64,000 bases of DNA from Flavobacterium sharifuzzamanii. GTDB lineage: Bacteria; Bacteroidota; Bacteroidia; Flavobacteriales; Flavobacteriaceae. The notes below the pieces were generated by a model, which was given only the letters and a program-made list of their open reading frames with translations, was not told the origin of the DNA and made no database searches. The position numbers and the translations under genes were made by a program. The stretch's first letter is position 1. Each line of letters opens with the position of its first letter. The stretch covers positions 434,001 through 498,000 of the forward strand of contig NZ_QJGZ01000041.1 in NCBI RefSeq assembly GCF_003254585.1, written 5' to 3'. Positions 16,182 through 24,721 of this stretch are shown piece by piece.

Positions 16182-17423
16182 ATGAAACAAATCAAAAAAC
16201 TTTTAATAATTGGGTTTGTCTGGCCCGAGCCAAAGTCTTCTGCTGCAGGCGGAAGAATGATGCAATTGATTTCTATTTTCAAGGAAAATGGATTTGAAAT
16301 TACATTTGCAAGCGCGGCTCAGGACAGCGATTTTATGGTTGATTTGTCTGAATTTGGAGTAATAAAAAAAAGTATCGAACTTAATTCTTCAAGTTTTGAT
16401 GATTTTGTAGCCGAATTAAATCCAGATGTTGTCTTGTTTGATCGATTCATGATCGAAGAGCAGTTTGGTTGGCGAGTAATTGAAAAATGTCCGAAGGCGA
16501 TTCGAATTTTAGATACCGAAGATCTACATTGCTTAAGAACAGCAAGGCAAAAAGCTTTCAAAGAAAACCGCATTTTTGAGTTAGAAGATTTATTGTCAGA
16601 AGAAGTGGCAAAACGCGAAATTGCTAGTATTTTACGTTGCGATTTATCTTTGATTATTTCTGAATTTGAAATGAATATTCTGAAAGATGTTTTCAAAATT
16701 AATCAAGATTTACTTTTTTATCTTCCTTTTTTGATTGATGAAATGAAAGAAGAAGATTTGCTAGAATTGCCTTCTTTTGAAAACCGAAATGATTTTGTTT
16801 TTATTGGGAATTTTCTTCATGAACCCAATTGGAATACCGTTCAATACCTGAAAGAAGCTATTTGGCCTTCTATAAAAAAAGATTTTCCAGAAGCAGTTTT
16901 GAAGGTTTATGGTGCTTATCCTTCACAGAAAGTATTGCAGTTGCACCAGCCTAAAAACGGTTTTTATATTATGGGTAGAGCAGAAGATGCCAATGAAATA
17001 GTGAAAAATGCAAAAATAGTTTTAGCACCAATACGCTTTGGAGCAGGTTTGAAAGGGAAATTACTGGAAGCCATGCAGTGTGGAACGCCAAGCATAACTA
17101 CTTCTGTTGGTTCTGAAGCTATGTATGCAAATTTGCCTTGGAATGGTTTTATTGAAGATGATTCAGCAGAATTTGCTAAAAAAGCAATTGCGCTTTATCA
17201 AGATGAAGATCTTTGGAAAGAAGCTCAAAAAAGCGGAATTGAAATCATAAATAAATGCTATCAAAAAAAGGATTATTCGGAGAAATTAATTTCATTGACA
17301 AGCTCCCTTTTGATTGATTCGAAAAGCCATCGTCTTCATAATTTTATGGGGAATTTGCTACAACATCACGCTTTTAAAAGCACAATGTATATGTCTAAAT
17401 GGATTGAAGCTAAGAATAAGTAA
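16182..17423 (+). CDS. Glycosyltransferase, GT4-like (GT-B fold)
   Basis: 413 residues. The N-terminal half holds a GT-B donor-side start (LLIIGFVWPEPKSSAAGGRMMQL). The C-terminal half has FVFIGNFLHEPNWNTVQYL, then the nucleotide-sugar-binding stretch RFGAGLKGKLLEAMQCGTPSITT near residues 285-310, with the conserved Glu of GT4 enzymes. It probably transfers a sugar to a cell-surface or lipid acceptor, but donor and acceptor are unknown. There are no membrane segments, so it is cytoplasmic. It is monocistronic and convergent with an AraC-type regulator. Confidence 0.8.
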   Translation: MKQIKKLLIIGFVWPEPKSSAAGGRMMQLISIFKENGFEITFASAAQDSDFMVDLSEFGVIKKSIELNSSSFDDFVAELNPDVVLFDRFMIEEQFGWRVIEKCPKAIRILDTEDLHCLRTARQKAFKENRIFELEDLLSEEVAKREIASILRCDLSLIISEFEMNILKDVFKINQDLLFYLPFLIDEMKEEDLLELPSFENRNDFVFIGNFLHEPNWNTVQYLKEAIWPSIKKDFPEAVLKVYGAYPSQKVLQLHQPKNGFYIMGRAEDANEIVKNAKIVLAPIRFGAGLKGKLLEAMQCGTPSITTSVGSEAMYANLPWNGFIEDDSAEFAKKAIALYQDEDLWKEAQKSGIEIINKCYQKKDYSEKLISLTSSLLIDSKSHRLHNFMGNLLQHHAFKSTMYMSKWIEAKNK

Positions 17424-17438
17424 ATTAGCTTTTAGTCG

Positions 17439-17495
17439 CAGTTTTCAGTCACAGTTTTCAGTAATTATAAATCTGAAAACTGTGACTGAAAACTG
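17439..17495. repeat. Long perfect hairpin (23-bp stem) between convergent genes
   Basis: Arm 17439-17461 (CAGTTTTCAGTCACAGTTTTCAG) is perfectly complementary to 17473-17495 with an 11-nt AT-rich loop. Each arm holds a doubled CAGTTTTCAG unit. It sits between a glycosyltransferase gene and a convergent AraC regulator and may end both transcripts. Confidence 0.7.
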
Positions 17496-17506
17496 AAAAC
17501 TCTAAA

Positions 17507-18385
17507 CTAGGCTTCCATTTTGCCAAAACCAACAGTTTCACGATACATTTGAGGCGAAACATCAGCATGGGTTTTAAAGAAACGACTGAAATAATGTTCG
17601 TCATCATAACCTAATTCGTAGGCAATCTCTTTTACCGTTTTGTTGGTTAAATAAAGTTCTCTTTTGGCTTCAATAATGATTCTTTCCGAAATTAAATCGG
17701 TCAAAGTTTTATTGAAATAATTCTTAGACAATTTTGCCAAAGCTTTCGGAGAAATATTCAGCAATTCTGCATAATTGCCAGCTGAATGTTTGGTTTTAAA
17801 ATTCAATTCAATTGCATCTTTCAAGCTTTGAAGAATTAAAGGTTCTTTTGAATCTGGAACCGATTTCATTTCTTCTAATTGTTCTGTTTTTAATCTTGAA
17901 GCCGTAATTAAAAAAATCTTCAAATAAGAAATCAGTAGTTCATATTGTGCCAATTCAGCATTTTGAATTTCGGTTTTCATTTGATCAATAACCATATTAA
18001 AAGTCTGCGAAGCGTGTTCTGTAACCTGAACATAAGGAGGCTGGTAGATGTTATTGAACAACACGCCGTTGCAAGAAACTTCTTTTTGGTGCATGTGAAT
18101 GCAGTAAAAATCGGGATGAAAGTGAATTGCAATTCCCTCAATCGGTTCGTTTACGCAAAGCATAAAAGGCTGATAAGGCGAAAAGGCGAGGAGCGAGTTT
18201 TCTTTAAAATGATGTTCTGCAAAATCAGCTTTTACTTTGCCTTTTCCTTTAGTTACCCAAATTAATGAGTAGTAATTGTTGCGCTGTAAATGATCAAAAT
18301 GGCTGTTGTCGTCAAAAGAAAGAATTTTAAAAGCCAAATTACCGTTTTGCGGATTGATTAAAGTAAAAACATTTTGAGAACTCAT
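17507..18385 (-). CDS. AraC-family transcriptional regulator
   Basis: 292 residues. An N-terminal cupin-like sensing domain (about 1-150) precedes the C-terminal double helix-turn-helix (about 195-285), with the second-helix signature VKEIAYELGYDDEHYFSRFFKTHADVSP. It lies 95 bp downstream of an AhpD-like gene on the same strand, so the two may be co-transcribed and functionally linked. Its ligand is unknown. Confidence 0.9.
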   Translation of the reverse strand: MSSQNVFTLINPQNGNLAFKILSFDDNSHFDHLQRNNYYSLIWVTKGKGKVKADFAEHHFKENSLLAFSPYQPFMLCVNEPIEGIAIHFHPDFYCIHMHQKEVSCNGVLFNNIYQPPYVQVTEHASQTFNMVIDQMKTEIQNAELAQYELLISYLKIFLITASRLKTEQLEEMKSVPDSKEPLILQSLKDAIELNFKTKHSAGNYAELLNISPKALAKLSKNYFNKTLTDLISERIIIEAKRELYLTNKTVKEIAYELGYDDEHYFSRFFKTHADVSPQMYRETVGFGKMEA

Positions 18386-18480
18386 GATTTTTGTTTTTAA
18401 AAGTATAAAGATAGCTATGAAATAAATCCACAGCTATTTTTATAAATCGTTTTTTGTTATAGTGAATATGTAGATTTTGA

Positions 18481-19011
18481 TTAAACTGCAGGAAAGTCAA
18501 TTTCAGTATTTGCTGCATTATTAAAGTAGTTTGTTAAAACGTTTAACGCTACATGGCCAATAGTCTCTGCGATTTCAGCATCTGAAACTCCTGCGTTTTT
18601 GGCTTTATTTACATCTTCGTCATTTACTAAACCGCCTTTGCTGATTAATGTTTTAGCCAATTGTAAAATTGCTTCTGTTTTCGTATCATCAGAGTTTCCA
18701 GATCTTGCTGCTTTTAAAACTGCTGGGTCTGCTTTTACCAATTTTTCTCCAATAAAAGTGTGGGCCGCTAAACAGTAATCGCAAGAGTTGCTTTCTGAAA
18801 CTGCTAAAGCGATTAATTCACCTGTTTTTGCACTTAGTTTTCCGTGGCTTAATGCACCGCTTAAATTCAAATATCCTTCAAGAACCGCAGGAGAATTTCC
18901 CATTGTTCTCATCATGTTTGGTACAACGCCTAATTTTGCCTGAACTGCATTGAATAAATCTTTAGTTTTTCCTGTTACTTCTTCTGGGTTTAAAGCTGTT
19001 AATCGTGTCAT
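18481..19011 (-). CDS. AhpD-like carboxymuconolactone decarboxylase-family protein
   Basis: 176 residues of the all-helical AhpD/CMD fold. The redox motif CDYC followed by the proton-relay His is in ESNSCDYCLAAHTFIGEKL at about residues 73-92, and LSAKTGELIALAVSE precedes it as usual. Such proteins act as peroxidase-type or thiol-disulfide enzymes. An oxidative or electrophile response is inferred from the motif. An AraC-type regulator follows 95 bp downstream on the same strand. The next gene upstream is more than 400 bp away across a repeat-containing gap. Confidence 0.85.
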   Translation of the reverse strand: MTRLTALNPEEVTGKTKDLFNAVQAKLGVVPNMMRTMGNSPAVLEGYLNLSGALSHGKLSAKTGELIALAVSESNSCDYCLAAHTFIGEKLVKADPAVLKAARSGNSDDTKTEAILQLAKTLISKGGLVNDEDVNKAKNAGVSDAEIAETIGHVALNVLTNYFNNAANTEIDFPAV

Positions 19012-19138
19012 TTTATTTAATTTTTAAAGTTGTTATTTGTTGTTGTCTTTTGACATTACAAAGTTGCAACGATTACAATTTTTAAAACATGGAGAAAGTA
19101 CGCTATGTGATGGATAATTTTCCCTGATCGATTTTTAG

Positions 19139-19220
19139 GAGCTAATCCCGCTATCCGTTGCAATCTTTTGTGCCGAACCCCGGCACAAAAGGATTTCCAC
19201 TTCTATCGGTGCTAGAACCC
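19139..19220. repeat. Intergenic repeat-like segment with GC-rich hairpin
   Basis: Contains a perfect 11-bp hairpin CTTTTGTGCCG/CGGCACAAAAG with a 5-nt loop at 19165-19191, flanked by CCCGCTATCCGTTGCAATC and GGATTTCCACTTCTATCGG. No open reading frame is supported. The composition is unlike neighbouring intergenic DNA, and I recall similar segments scattered in Flavobacterium genomes. It fills part of the 409-bp gap 19012-19420. Confidence 0.5.
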
Positions 19221-19248
19221 TCGTTTTCATAAGATTGTTTTCGTTTAG

Positions 19249-19352
19249 TTTGTCATCGTGATGAAGGAAGGATTGCACACGAAACTCGACAAAGATTAAG
19301 GAATTGCTTTGCGGAATTTCTAGTGTGATTCCTCGTTCCTCGGAATGACAAA
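19249..19352. repeat. 104-bp imperfect inverted-repeat element (MITE/REP-like)
   Basis: Begins TTTGTCAT and ends ATGACAAA. The outer ~38 nt of the two ends are diverged inverted copies: TTTGTCATCGTGATGAAGGA against TTTGTCATTCCGAGGAACGA when the right end is reversed. An internal CAAAG...CTTTG stem is also present. No coding potential. It looks like a non-autonomous mobile repeat; no transposase is nearby. Confidence 0.55.
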
Positions 19353-19362
19353 TATTGCGAAT

Positions 19363-19401
19363 AAAAAAAGAGGCTGTTCTTTAAGGACAGCCTCTTTTTA
19401 A
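19363..19401 (-). terminator. Rho-independent terminator after the M1 aminopeptidase gene
   Basis: Stem AAAAGAGGCTGT/ACAGCCTCTTTT with a 9-nt loop and a U-run on the minus strand, 20 bp after the aminopeptidase stop. Confidence 0.85.
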
Positions 19402-19420
19402 AATTATATTCTTGAAAAAA

Positions 19421-21268
19421 CTATTTCAAAACACTTGCAGCATCCTGAATAGTTGTTGCGTGATAACCAGATTTAGCTTTATCAAAAACTCTTTTAGCCC
19501 AAACTTTTCCTTCTGGAGTTTTAACCATTTCTTTATAAAGCATCATGATAGAACCGGTTCTGCTGCTTCCAATTAGAAATTGTTCAATTGCAGGATTTGC
19601 AGCTTTATATTGATGGCGAATTGCTTGAACAAACCATTGACGCTTAATAATGAAATTACCGCCCTTGGTAAAGTTGAATTCTTTATCAATCGCTTCCATT
19701 TCTTTTACGGTAATATCAGCTGGAAGATGATCTATAAAATGCTGTTTTTCGGCAGTTGTAGTGATTTTTTTGCTTAAACCTGCAACGCCAGTTTCTCTCC
19801 AGCTTTTTTGGATAGCATCAATAGCATCAAAATCTGCTGAGCTAACAGGAACAATGTTTGACGGAATTCCCGGTTTGTAAATCCAGTTGTCTAATTGGAT
19901 TTTATCTGCTAAAGCTTTGTCTCCTTTGATAAGATTTTCGTTTAAATACTTTACAAAATCTTCTGTTGTGATAGATTGGAAAGCATGAGAATCGAAATAA
20001 TTCTTTATAAACGGATCAAATTTATCGCGACCAACAGCATTTTCAATAACTCTTAAAAAAGAATATCCTTTTACATAAGGAATCATGCTGATTCCGTCGT
20101 CAGGATTTCTTCCTGTCAAACTAACTTTTAATCTTGTATCAGGACTTGTGTCTCCATATTCCGCAACATTATCAACCAATTCTTTGTTGGTAATAACATT
20201 TTGCATGTCAAATTCTTTTTTACCGAAAATAGCTTCTCCAATTCTGTGCTCAACATAAGTAGTAAAACCTTCGTTTAACCAAATATCATCCCAAGTTGCA
20301 TTTGTAACTAAGTTTCCGCTCCAGCTGTGTCCTAATTCGTGTGCTAGTAAACTTGTAAGTGAACGATCTCCGGCAAGTACTCCTGGAGTCAAGAAAGTTA
20401 AATTTGGATTTTCCATTCCACCATAAGGGAAACTTGGCGGTAAAACTAAAACATCATAACGTCCCCATCTGTATGGTCCGTATAGTTTTTCTGCTGCATT
20501 TACCATTTTACCAAGTTCGGCAAATTCGTACGCCGCGCTTTTTAGAACAGATGGTTCTGCATAAACTCCAGTTCTGTTATCGATTGCTTGAAATTCAATA
20601 TCTCCAACCGCAATTGCCATTAAATAAGAAGGAATTGCTTTGTCTTGTTTGAAAGTATAAACTCCAGTGTCGTTTTTCTTCTGCGGATTTACAGCACTCA
20701 TAACGGCTAATAAATCTTTAGGAACTGTAACTTTTGCATTATAAGTAAAACGAATGCCTGGCGAATCCTGACATGGAATCCAAGTTCTAGACCAAACACT
20801 TTCGCCTTGAGAGAAAACAAAAGGTTTCTTTTTGTCTGCAGTTTGTTCTGGTTTTAGCCATTGCAAAGCAACTCCGTCTTTAGTGGTGTTGTAGTAAATG
20901 TTTACTTTGGTTGTGTTTGGCTCAATTGTAATATGAAGTGGTTTTCCGTGAAATTCTGTGTCTTTTCCGAGCTCGAATTTGGTTTCTTTCTCGTCGTCAC
21001 CTAAAGTTACTTTTGTAATGTTTAAAGTGTTTTCGTCGAAAATAATTTCGTTTCCTTTACTGATGTTGTCAATTGTCCAAGATGCTTTTCCAGAAATAGT
21101 TTGTGTGTCAAAATCAACTTTGATGTCAAGATCAAGATGCTTTGCAACAGCAAGTTCTGGTTTAGAGTAACTGTGTTCGTCTGTAACAGCAGCTGTTTTT
21201 TCTGTTTGCTCTTTTTTCTGGCAGGCAATTGCTGTCAGAAATAAAGCGACAAGAATTAGTTTCTTCAT
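19421..21268 (-). CDS. M1-family aminopeptidase lipoprotein
   Basis: 615 residues with a lipoprotein signal (MKKLILVALFLTAIAC, lipid-modified Cys16 predicted). The zinc motif HELGHSWSGN, with the third ligand Glu in WLNEGFTTYVEHR, lies near residues 313-340, and the substrate-binding PYGGMENPNLTF precedes it. Length and the C-terminal helical domain match the leukotriene-A4-hydrolase-like subgroup of M1 aminopeptidases. It trims N-terminal residues from peptides in the periplasm or at the outer membrane. It is monocistronic with a strong terminator. Confidence 0.93.
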   Translation of the reverse strand: MKKLILVALFLTAIACQKKEQTEKTAAVTDEHSYSKPELAVAKHLDLDIKVDFDTQTISGKASWTIDNISKGNEIIFDENTLNITKVTLGDDEKETKFELGKDTEFHGKPLHITIEPNTTKVNIYYNTTKDGVALQWLKPEQTADKKKPFVFSQGESVWSRTWIPCQDSPGIRFTYNAKVTVPKDLLAVMSAVNPQKKNDTGVYTFKQDKAIPSYLMAIAVGDIEFQAIDNRTGVYAEPSVLKSAAYEFAELGKMVNAAEKLYGPYRWGRYDVLVLPPSFPYGGMENPNLTFLTPGVLAGDRSLTSLLAHELGHSWSGNLVTNATWDDIWLNEGFTTYVEHRIGEAIFGKKEFDMQNVITNKELVDNVAEYGDTSPDTRLKVSLTGRNPDDGISMIPYVKGYSFLRVIENAVGRDKFDPFIKNYFDSHAFQSITTEDFVKYLNENLIKGDKALADKIQLDNWIYKPGIPSNIVPVSSADFDAIDAIQKSWRETGVAGLSKKITTTAEKQHFIDHLPADITVKEMEAIDKEFNFTKGGNFIIKRQWFVQAIRHQYKAANPAIEQFLIGSSRTGSIMMLYKEMVKTPEGKVWAKRVFDKAKSGYHATTIQDAASVLK

Positions 21269-21302
21269 TTTGTGAGGTTTTGAATTTGAGCATGAAAATT
21301 AA

Positions 21303-21340
21303 ACAAAAAATCCCGTTTTGAATAAACAAAACGGGATTTA
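21303..21340 (-). terminator. Terminator after the pyruvate dehydrogenase operon
   Basis: Stem AAATCCCGTTTT/AAAACGGGATTT with an 8-nt loop, 22 bp after the E2 stop codon; an A-rich run on the plus strand gives Us on the minus transcript. Confidence 0.75.
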
Positions 21341-21359
21341 ATTATAAAATTAACAACGA

Positions 21360-22997
21360 TTATGCCAACATTGTAACTGGGCTTTCGATGTATTGTTTTA
21401 ATGTTTGTAAGAACTGAGCTCCAGTTGCACCGTCAATTGTTCTGTGGTCACATGCTAATGATAACATCATTGTGTTTCCAACTACGATTTGACCGTTTTT
21501 AACTACTGGTTTTTCAACAATTGCACCTACAGAAAGGATTGCAGAGTTTGGCTGGTTGATAATTGAATTGAATTCAGTAATACCAAACATACCAAGGTTA
21601 GATACTGTAAAAGTACTTCCTTCCATTTCTTGTGGTCCGAGTTTTTTGTTTTTAGCTCTTCCAGCAAGATCTCTTACTGAACCACCAATTTGAGATAAAC
21701 TCATAGCGTCAGTAAATTTCAATACAGGAACTACTAATCCGTCTTCAACAGCTACAGCAACACCGATGTTTACGTGGTGGTTGATGATGATAGCATCTTC
21801 TTTCCAAGTAGAGTTGATTTTCGGATGTTTTTTCAATGCTAAAGCACAAGCTTTGATTACCATATCGTTGAAAGATACTTTTGTATCTGGAACGCTATTG
21901 ATAGCGGCTCTAGCTTGCATTGCTTCGTCCATACTTACTTCGATCACTAAGTTGTAGTGAGGCGCAGTGAATAAAGATTCAGAAAGACGTTTTGCAATGA
22001 TTTTACGCATTTGAGAATTTTTGATCTCTTCTGTGTAAACTTCTCCAGCAGGAACAAATACTTTTGGAGCAGCAGGAGCAGATGCTTCTTGTTTAGAAGC
22101 AGGTGCTGAAGCAGTAGCTTGAGCCTGAGCAGATGGAGTAAAGTTTTCGATATCGCTTTTTACGATTCTTCCGTTTTCTCCAGATCCTTTAACTTGAGAT
22201 AATTGAATTCCTTTGTCAGAAGCAATTTTCTTAGCTAAAGGTGAAGCTAAAATTCTTCCTCCGTTTGAAGTTTCAGCAACAGCCTCTGTAGCTTGTGCAG
22301 CAGGAGCAGCTTTTGTTTCTTCAGCAGCAGGAGCACTTGCAGTTGCAGCGCCACCAGCAGTAAAGTTATCGGCAACTCCAGAAATGTCAGTTCCTGCAGG
22401 TCCGATGATAGCTAATAAGCTGTCAACAGGAGCAGTGCTTCCTTCTTGAATTCCGATGTATAATAATGTCCCAGCGTTGAAAGACTCAAACTCCATAGTA
22501 GCTTTGTCTGTTTCAATTTCTGCTAAGATATCTCCTTCAGCTACTGTATCGCCAACTTTTTTCAACCAAGTTGCTACAGTACCTTCAGTCATTGTATCAC
22601 TTAAACGTGGCATAGTTACAACTATAACACCTTTTGGTAATTCAGCCGCAGCTTTTGCAGGAGCAGCAGTTTCAGTTTTTGCTTCAGCAGGAGCATCCGC
22701 TTTTGGAGCTTCGGCAGCAGGAGCATCACCACCGGCTAAAAGAGCAGAAATGTCTTCTCCTTCTTTACCAATGATAGCTAATAATGAATCAACAGGAGCA
22801 GTTTCTCCAGCTTGAATTCCGATATGTAAAAGAGTTCCTTCGTTAAAAGATTCGAACTCCATTGTTGCTTTGTCTGTTTCGATTTCAGCTAAGATATCAC
22901 CTTCGCTTACTTTGTCGCCTACTTTTTTAAGCCAAGTTGCTACCGTTCCTTCAGTCATAGTATCGCTCAAACGAGGCATTGTTACTTTAATTGCCAT
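21360..22997 (-). CDS. pdhC: Pyruvate dehydrogenase E2 (dihydrolipoamide acetyltransferase), two lipoyl domains
   Basis: 545 residues. Two lipoyl domains lie at about residues 2-77 and 125-200, each with the lipoylated Lys in ETDKATMEF, joined by Ala/Pro/Glu-rich swinging arms. The peripheral-subunit-binding domain is at about 248-285 (ASPLAKKIASDKGIQLSQVKGSG). The catalytic acyltransferase domain follows, with the active-site His in ACDHRTIDGATGAQFL near the C-terminus. It transfers acetyl groups to CoA. It begins 4 bp after the E1-alpha gene, so the two are translationally linked. Confidence 0.95.
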   Translation of the reverse strand: MAIKVTMPRLSDTMTEGTVATWLKKVGDKVSEGDILAEIETDKATMEFESFNEGTLLHIGIQAGETAPVDSLLAIIGKEGEDISALLAGGDAPAAEAPKADAPAEAKTETAAPAKAAAELPKGVIVVTMPRLSDTMTEGTVATWLKKVGDTVAEGDILAEIETDKATMEFESFNAGTLLYIGIQEGSTAPVDSLLAIIGPAGTDISGVADNFTAGGAATASAPAAEETKAAPAAQATEAVAETSNGGRILASPLAKKIASDKGIQLSQVKGSGENGRIVKSDIENFTPSAQAQATASAPASKQEASAPAAPKVFVPAGEVYTEEIKNSQMRKIIAKRLSESLFTAPHYNLVIEVSMDEAMQARAAINSVPDTKVSFNDMVIKACALALKKHPKINSTWKEDAIIINHHVNIGVAVAVEDGLVVPVLKFTDAMSLSQIGGSVRDLAGRAKNKKLGPQEMEGSTFTVSNLGMFGITEFNSIINQPNSAILSVGAIVEKPVVKNGQIVVGNTMMLSLACDHRTIDGATGAQFLQTLKQYIESPVTMLA

Positions 22998-23001
22998 GAT
23001 A

Positions 23002-24000
23002 TTATAATTTATGAGGTGTAAATGGATAGTCTTCTTGTGCGTATACTACATCGTATAATTGTTGTAAGTCTGGATATGGAGATTCTTCAGCGAATTTCGC
23101 ACACTCTTCAACTAAGTCTTTAACTTTTTGGTCAATTACTTCAATTTCTTCTTCAGTAGCAAATTTTTGATCCATAATTACGTCAAGAACTTGCGTAATT
23201 GGGTCGATTTTTTTGTACTCTTCAACCTCTTCTTTAGAACGGTATAATTGTGCATCAGACATAGAGTGTCCTCTGTAACGGTACGTTTTCATTTCAAGAA
23301 AAGTTGGTCCATCTCCGCGACGAGCTCTTTCGATAGCTTCGTGCATAGCTTCAGCAACTTTTACAGGATTCATTCCGTCAACAGGTCCGCAAGGCATTTC
23401 GTAACCTAAACCTAATTTCCAGATGTCAGTATGATTTGCAGTTCTTTCTACAGAAGTTCCCATTGCGTAACCATTGTTTTCAACGATAAATACAACTGGA
23501 AGTTTCCATAACATAGCCATGTTAAAAGCTTCGTGAAGAGAACCTTGTCTAGCAGCTCCGTCACCAAAATAAGTTAAGGTAACACCACCAGTATTAAAAT
23601 ATTTGTCTGCAAAAGCAATACCTGCCCCAACTGGGATTTGAGCACCTACGATTCCGTGTCCACCGTAAAAACCGTGTTCTTTAGAGAAAATGTGCATAGA
23701 ACCTCCCATACCTTTAGAAGTTCCTGTTGCTTTTCCTAAAAGTTCTGCCATTACGTTTCTAGGATCAACTCCCATACCGATTGGTTGAACGTGATTTCTG
23801 TAAGCAGTAATCATTTTATCTTTGGTCAAATCCATAGCGTGCAAAGCACCTGCTAGTACAGCTTCTTGACCATTATATAAGTGTAGAAAACCTCTAACTT
23901 TTTGTTGGATGTATAACGCTGCAAGTTTGTCTTCAAACTTTCTCCAAAGTAGCATGTCTTCATACCACTTTAAATATACCTCTTTTGTAACTTCTTTCAT
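23002..24000 (-). CDS. pdhA: Pyruvate dehydrogenase E1 component, alpha subunit
   Basis: 332 residues. The thiamine-diphosphate/Mg motif is visible as GDGAARQGSLHEAFNMA followed by VFIVENNGYAMGTS (about residues 158-195), and the phosphorylation-loop-type YRYRGHSMSDA is near 240-250. E1-alpha pairs with E1-beta to decarboxylate pyruvate. E1-beta and E3 are not adjacent here. Only E2 is directly downstream. A -7 box at 24109-24102 gives a leader of about 95 nt. Confidence 0.95.
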   Translation of the reverse strand: MKEVTKEVYLKWYEDMLLWRKFEDKLAALYIQQKVRGFLHLYNGQEAVLAGALHAMDLTKDKMITAYRNHVQPIGMGVDPRNVMAELLGKATGTSKGMGGSMHIFSKEHGFYGGHGIVGAQIPVGAGIAFADKYFNTGGVTLTYFGDGAARQGSLHEAFNMAMLWKLPVVFIVENNGYAMGTSVERTANHTDIWKLGLGYEMPCGPVDGMNPVKVAEAMHEAIERARRGDGPTFLEMKTYRYRGHSMSDAQLYRSKEEVEEYKKIDPITQVLDVIMDQKFATEEEIEVIDQKVKDLVEECAKFAEESPYPDLQQLYDVVYAQEDYPFTPHKL

Positions 24001-24101
24001 CTGAATTCTTTCTTTTGCTAAAGTTGTTTGTGTTATCGATTATTGTGCCTGTAACGCAAAATAGTTTCCTCCCACAAATTTGCGCCCGAAAGGTCGGGAT
24101 G

Positions 24102-24109
24102 CAAAAATA
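24102..24109 (-). promoter_or_regulatory. Bacteroidetes -7 box for the pdhA-pdhC operon
   Basis: Minus-strand TATTTTTG (TAnnTTTG), about 100 bp before the pdhA ATG. Confidence 0.45.
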
Positions 24110-24159
24110 AGACATTACATTTAAGAACTAAAATTAAAACGCTACTTTTTGGCTTTTTT

Positions 24160-24642
24160 TTACAAGAACTTTTTGTCGAACATCAATGGGAGCAAATTTT
24201 TTAGGGATGATGATTTATAAATTTCACCAATTTCTCCCATAAAATAGATTTCAATAGGGGTATCTTGTTTTATCTCGTATTCGGCGATTGATTGTCGGCA
24301 CGATCCGCATGGCGGAATAGGGGCAGTAGTCTGATTGAGGTCTGAAGCTGCTGTAATTGCCATTTTTAAGATTTTGGCTTCCGGGTATGCACTTCCTGCA
24401 TAAAAAATGGCTGTGCGTTCTGCGCAAAGTCCAGACGGATAAGCTGCATTTTCTTGATTAGAACCTAAGATAACTTTTCCATTATCTAAAAGTAAAGCCG
24501 CACCAACTTTAAACTGTGAATAAGGGGCATAAGCTTTTTTTCTGATTTCGACAGCTTGGTTCATTAGATCTTGAATTTCGGCTGGAAGTTCATTTATATT
24601 ATCAAATAGTGTAAATGAAGTGGTTAAATTAATTTCTTTCAT
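24160..24642 (-). CDS. cdd: Cytidine deaminase
   Basis: 160 residues. The zinc-binding and catalytic motifs are both present: CAERTAIF (zinc Cys and proton-shuttle Glu) at about residues 81-88 and PCGSCRQ (two zinc Cys) at about 118-124. The YSQFKVGAALL segment is typical of the tetrameric type. It deaminates cytidine and deoxycytidine in pyrimidine salvage. It lies downstream of porV behind a hairpin terminator and therefore is probably transcribed separately. Confidence 0.95.
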   Translation of the reverse strand: MKEINLTTSFTLFDNINELPAEIQDLMNQAVEIRKKAYAPYSQFKVGAALLLDNGKVILGSNQENAAYPSGLCAERTAIFYAGSAYPEAKILKMAITAASDLNQTTAPIPPCGSCRQSIAEYEIKQDTPIEIYFMGEIGEIYKSSSLKNLLPLMFDKKFL

Positions 24643-24654
24643 CTGTTTATAAGG

Positions 24655-24694
24655 GAAAAAAAATCCAAATTCCTAAAATGCCGGAATTTGGATT
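24655..24694 (-). terminator. Terminator after porV
   Basis: 12-bp perfect stem AATCCAAATTCC/GGAATTTGGATT (24662-24673 and 24683-24694) followed on the minus strand by a U-run. Confidence 0.75.
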
Positions 24695-24721
24695 GAATTA
24701 TTTTTATGTTAATCGCCTTTC

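Noticed and set aside
22213..22815. Plus-strand Ala-rich frames opposite the pyruvate dehydrogenase E2 gene
   Set aside because: Reverse-strand artefacts of the Ala/Pro-rich linkers and repeated lipoyl domains.
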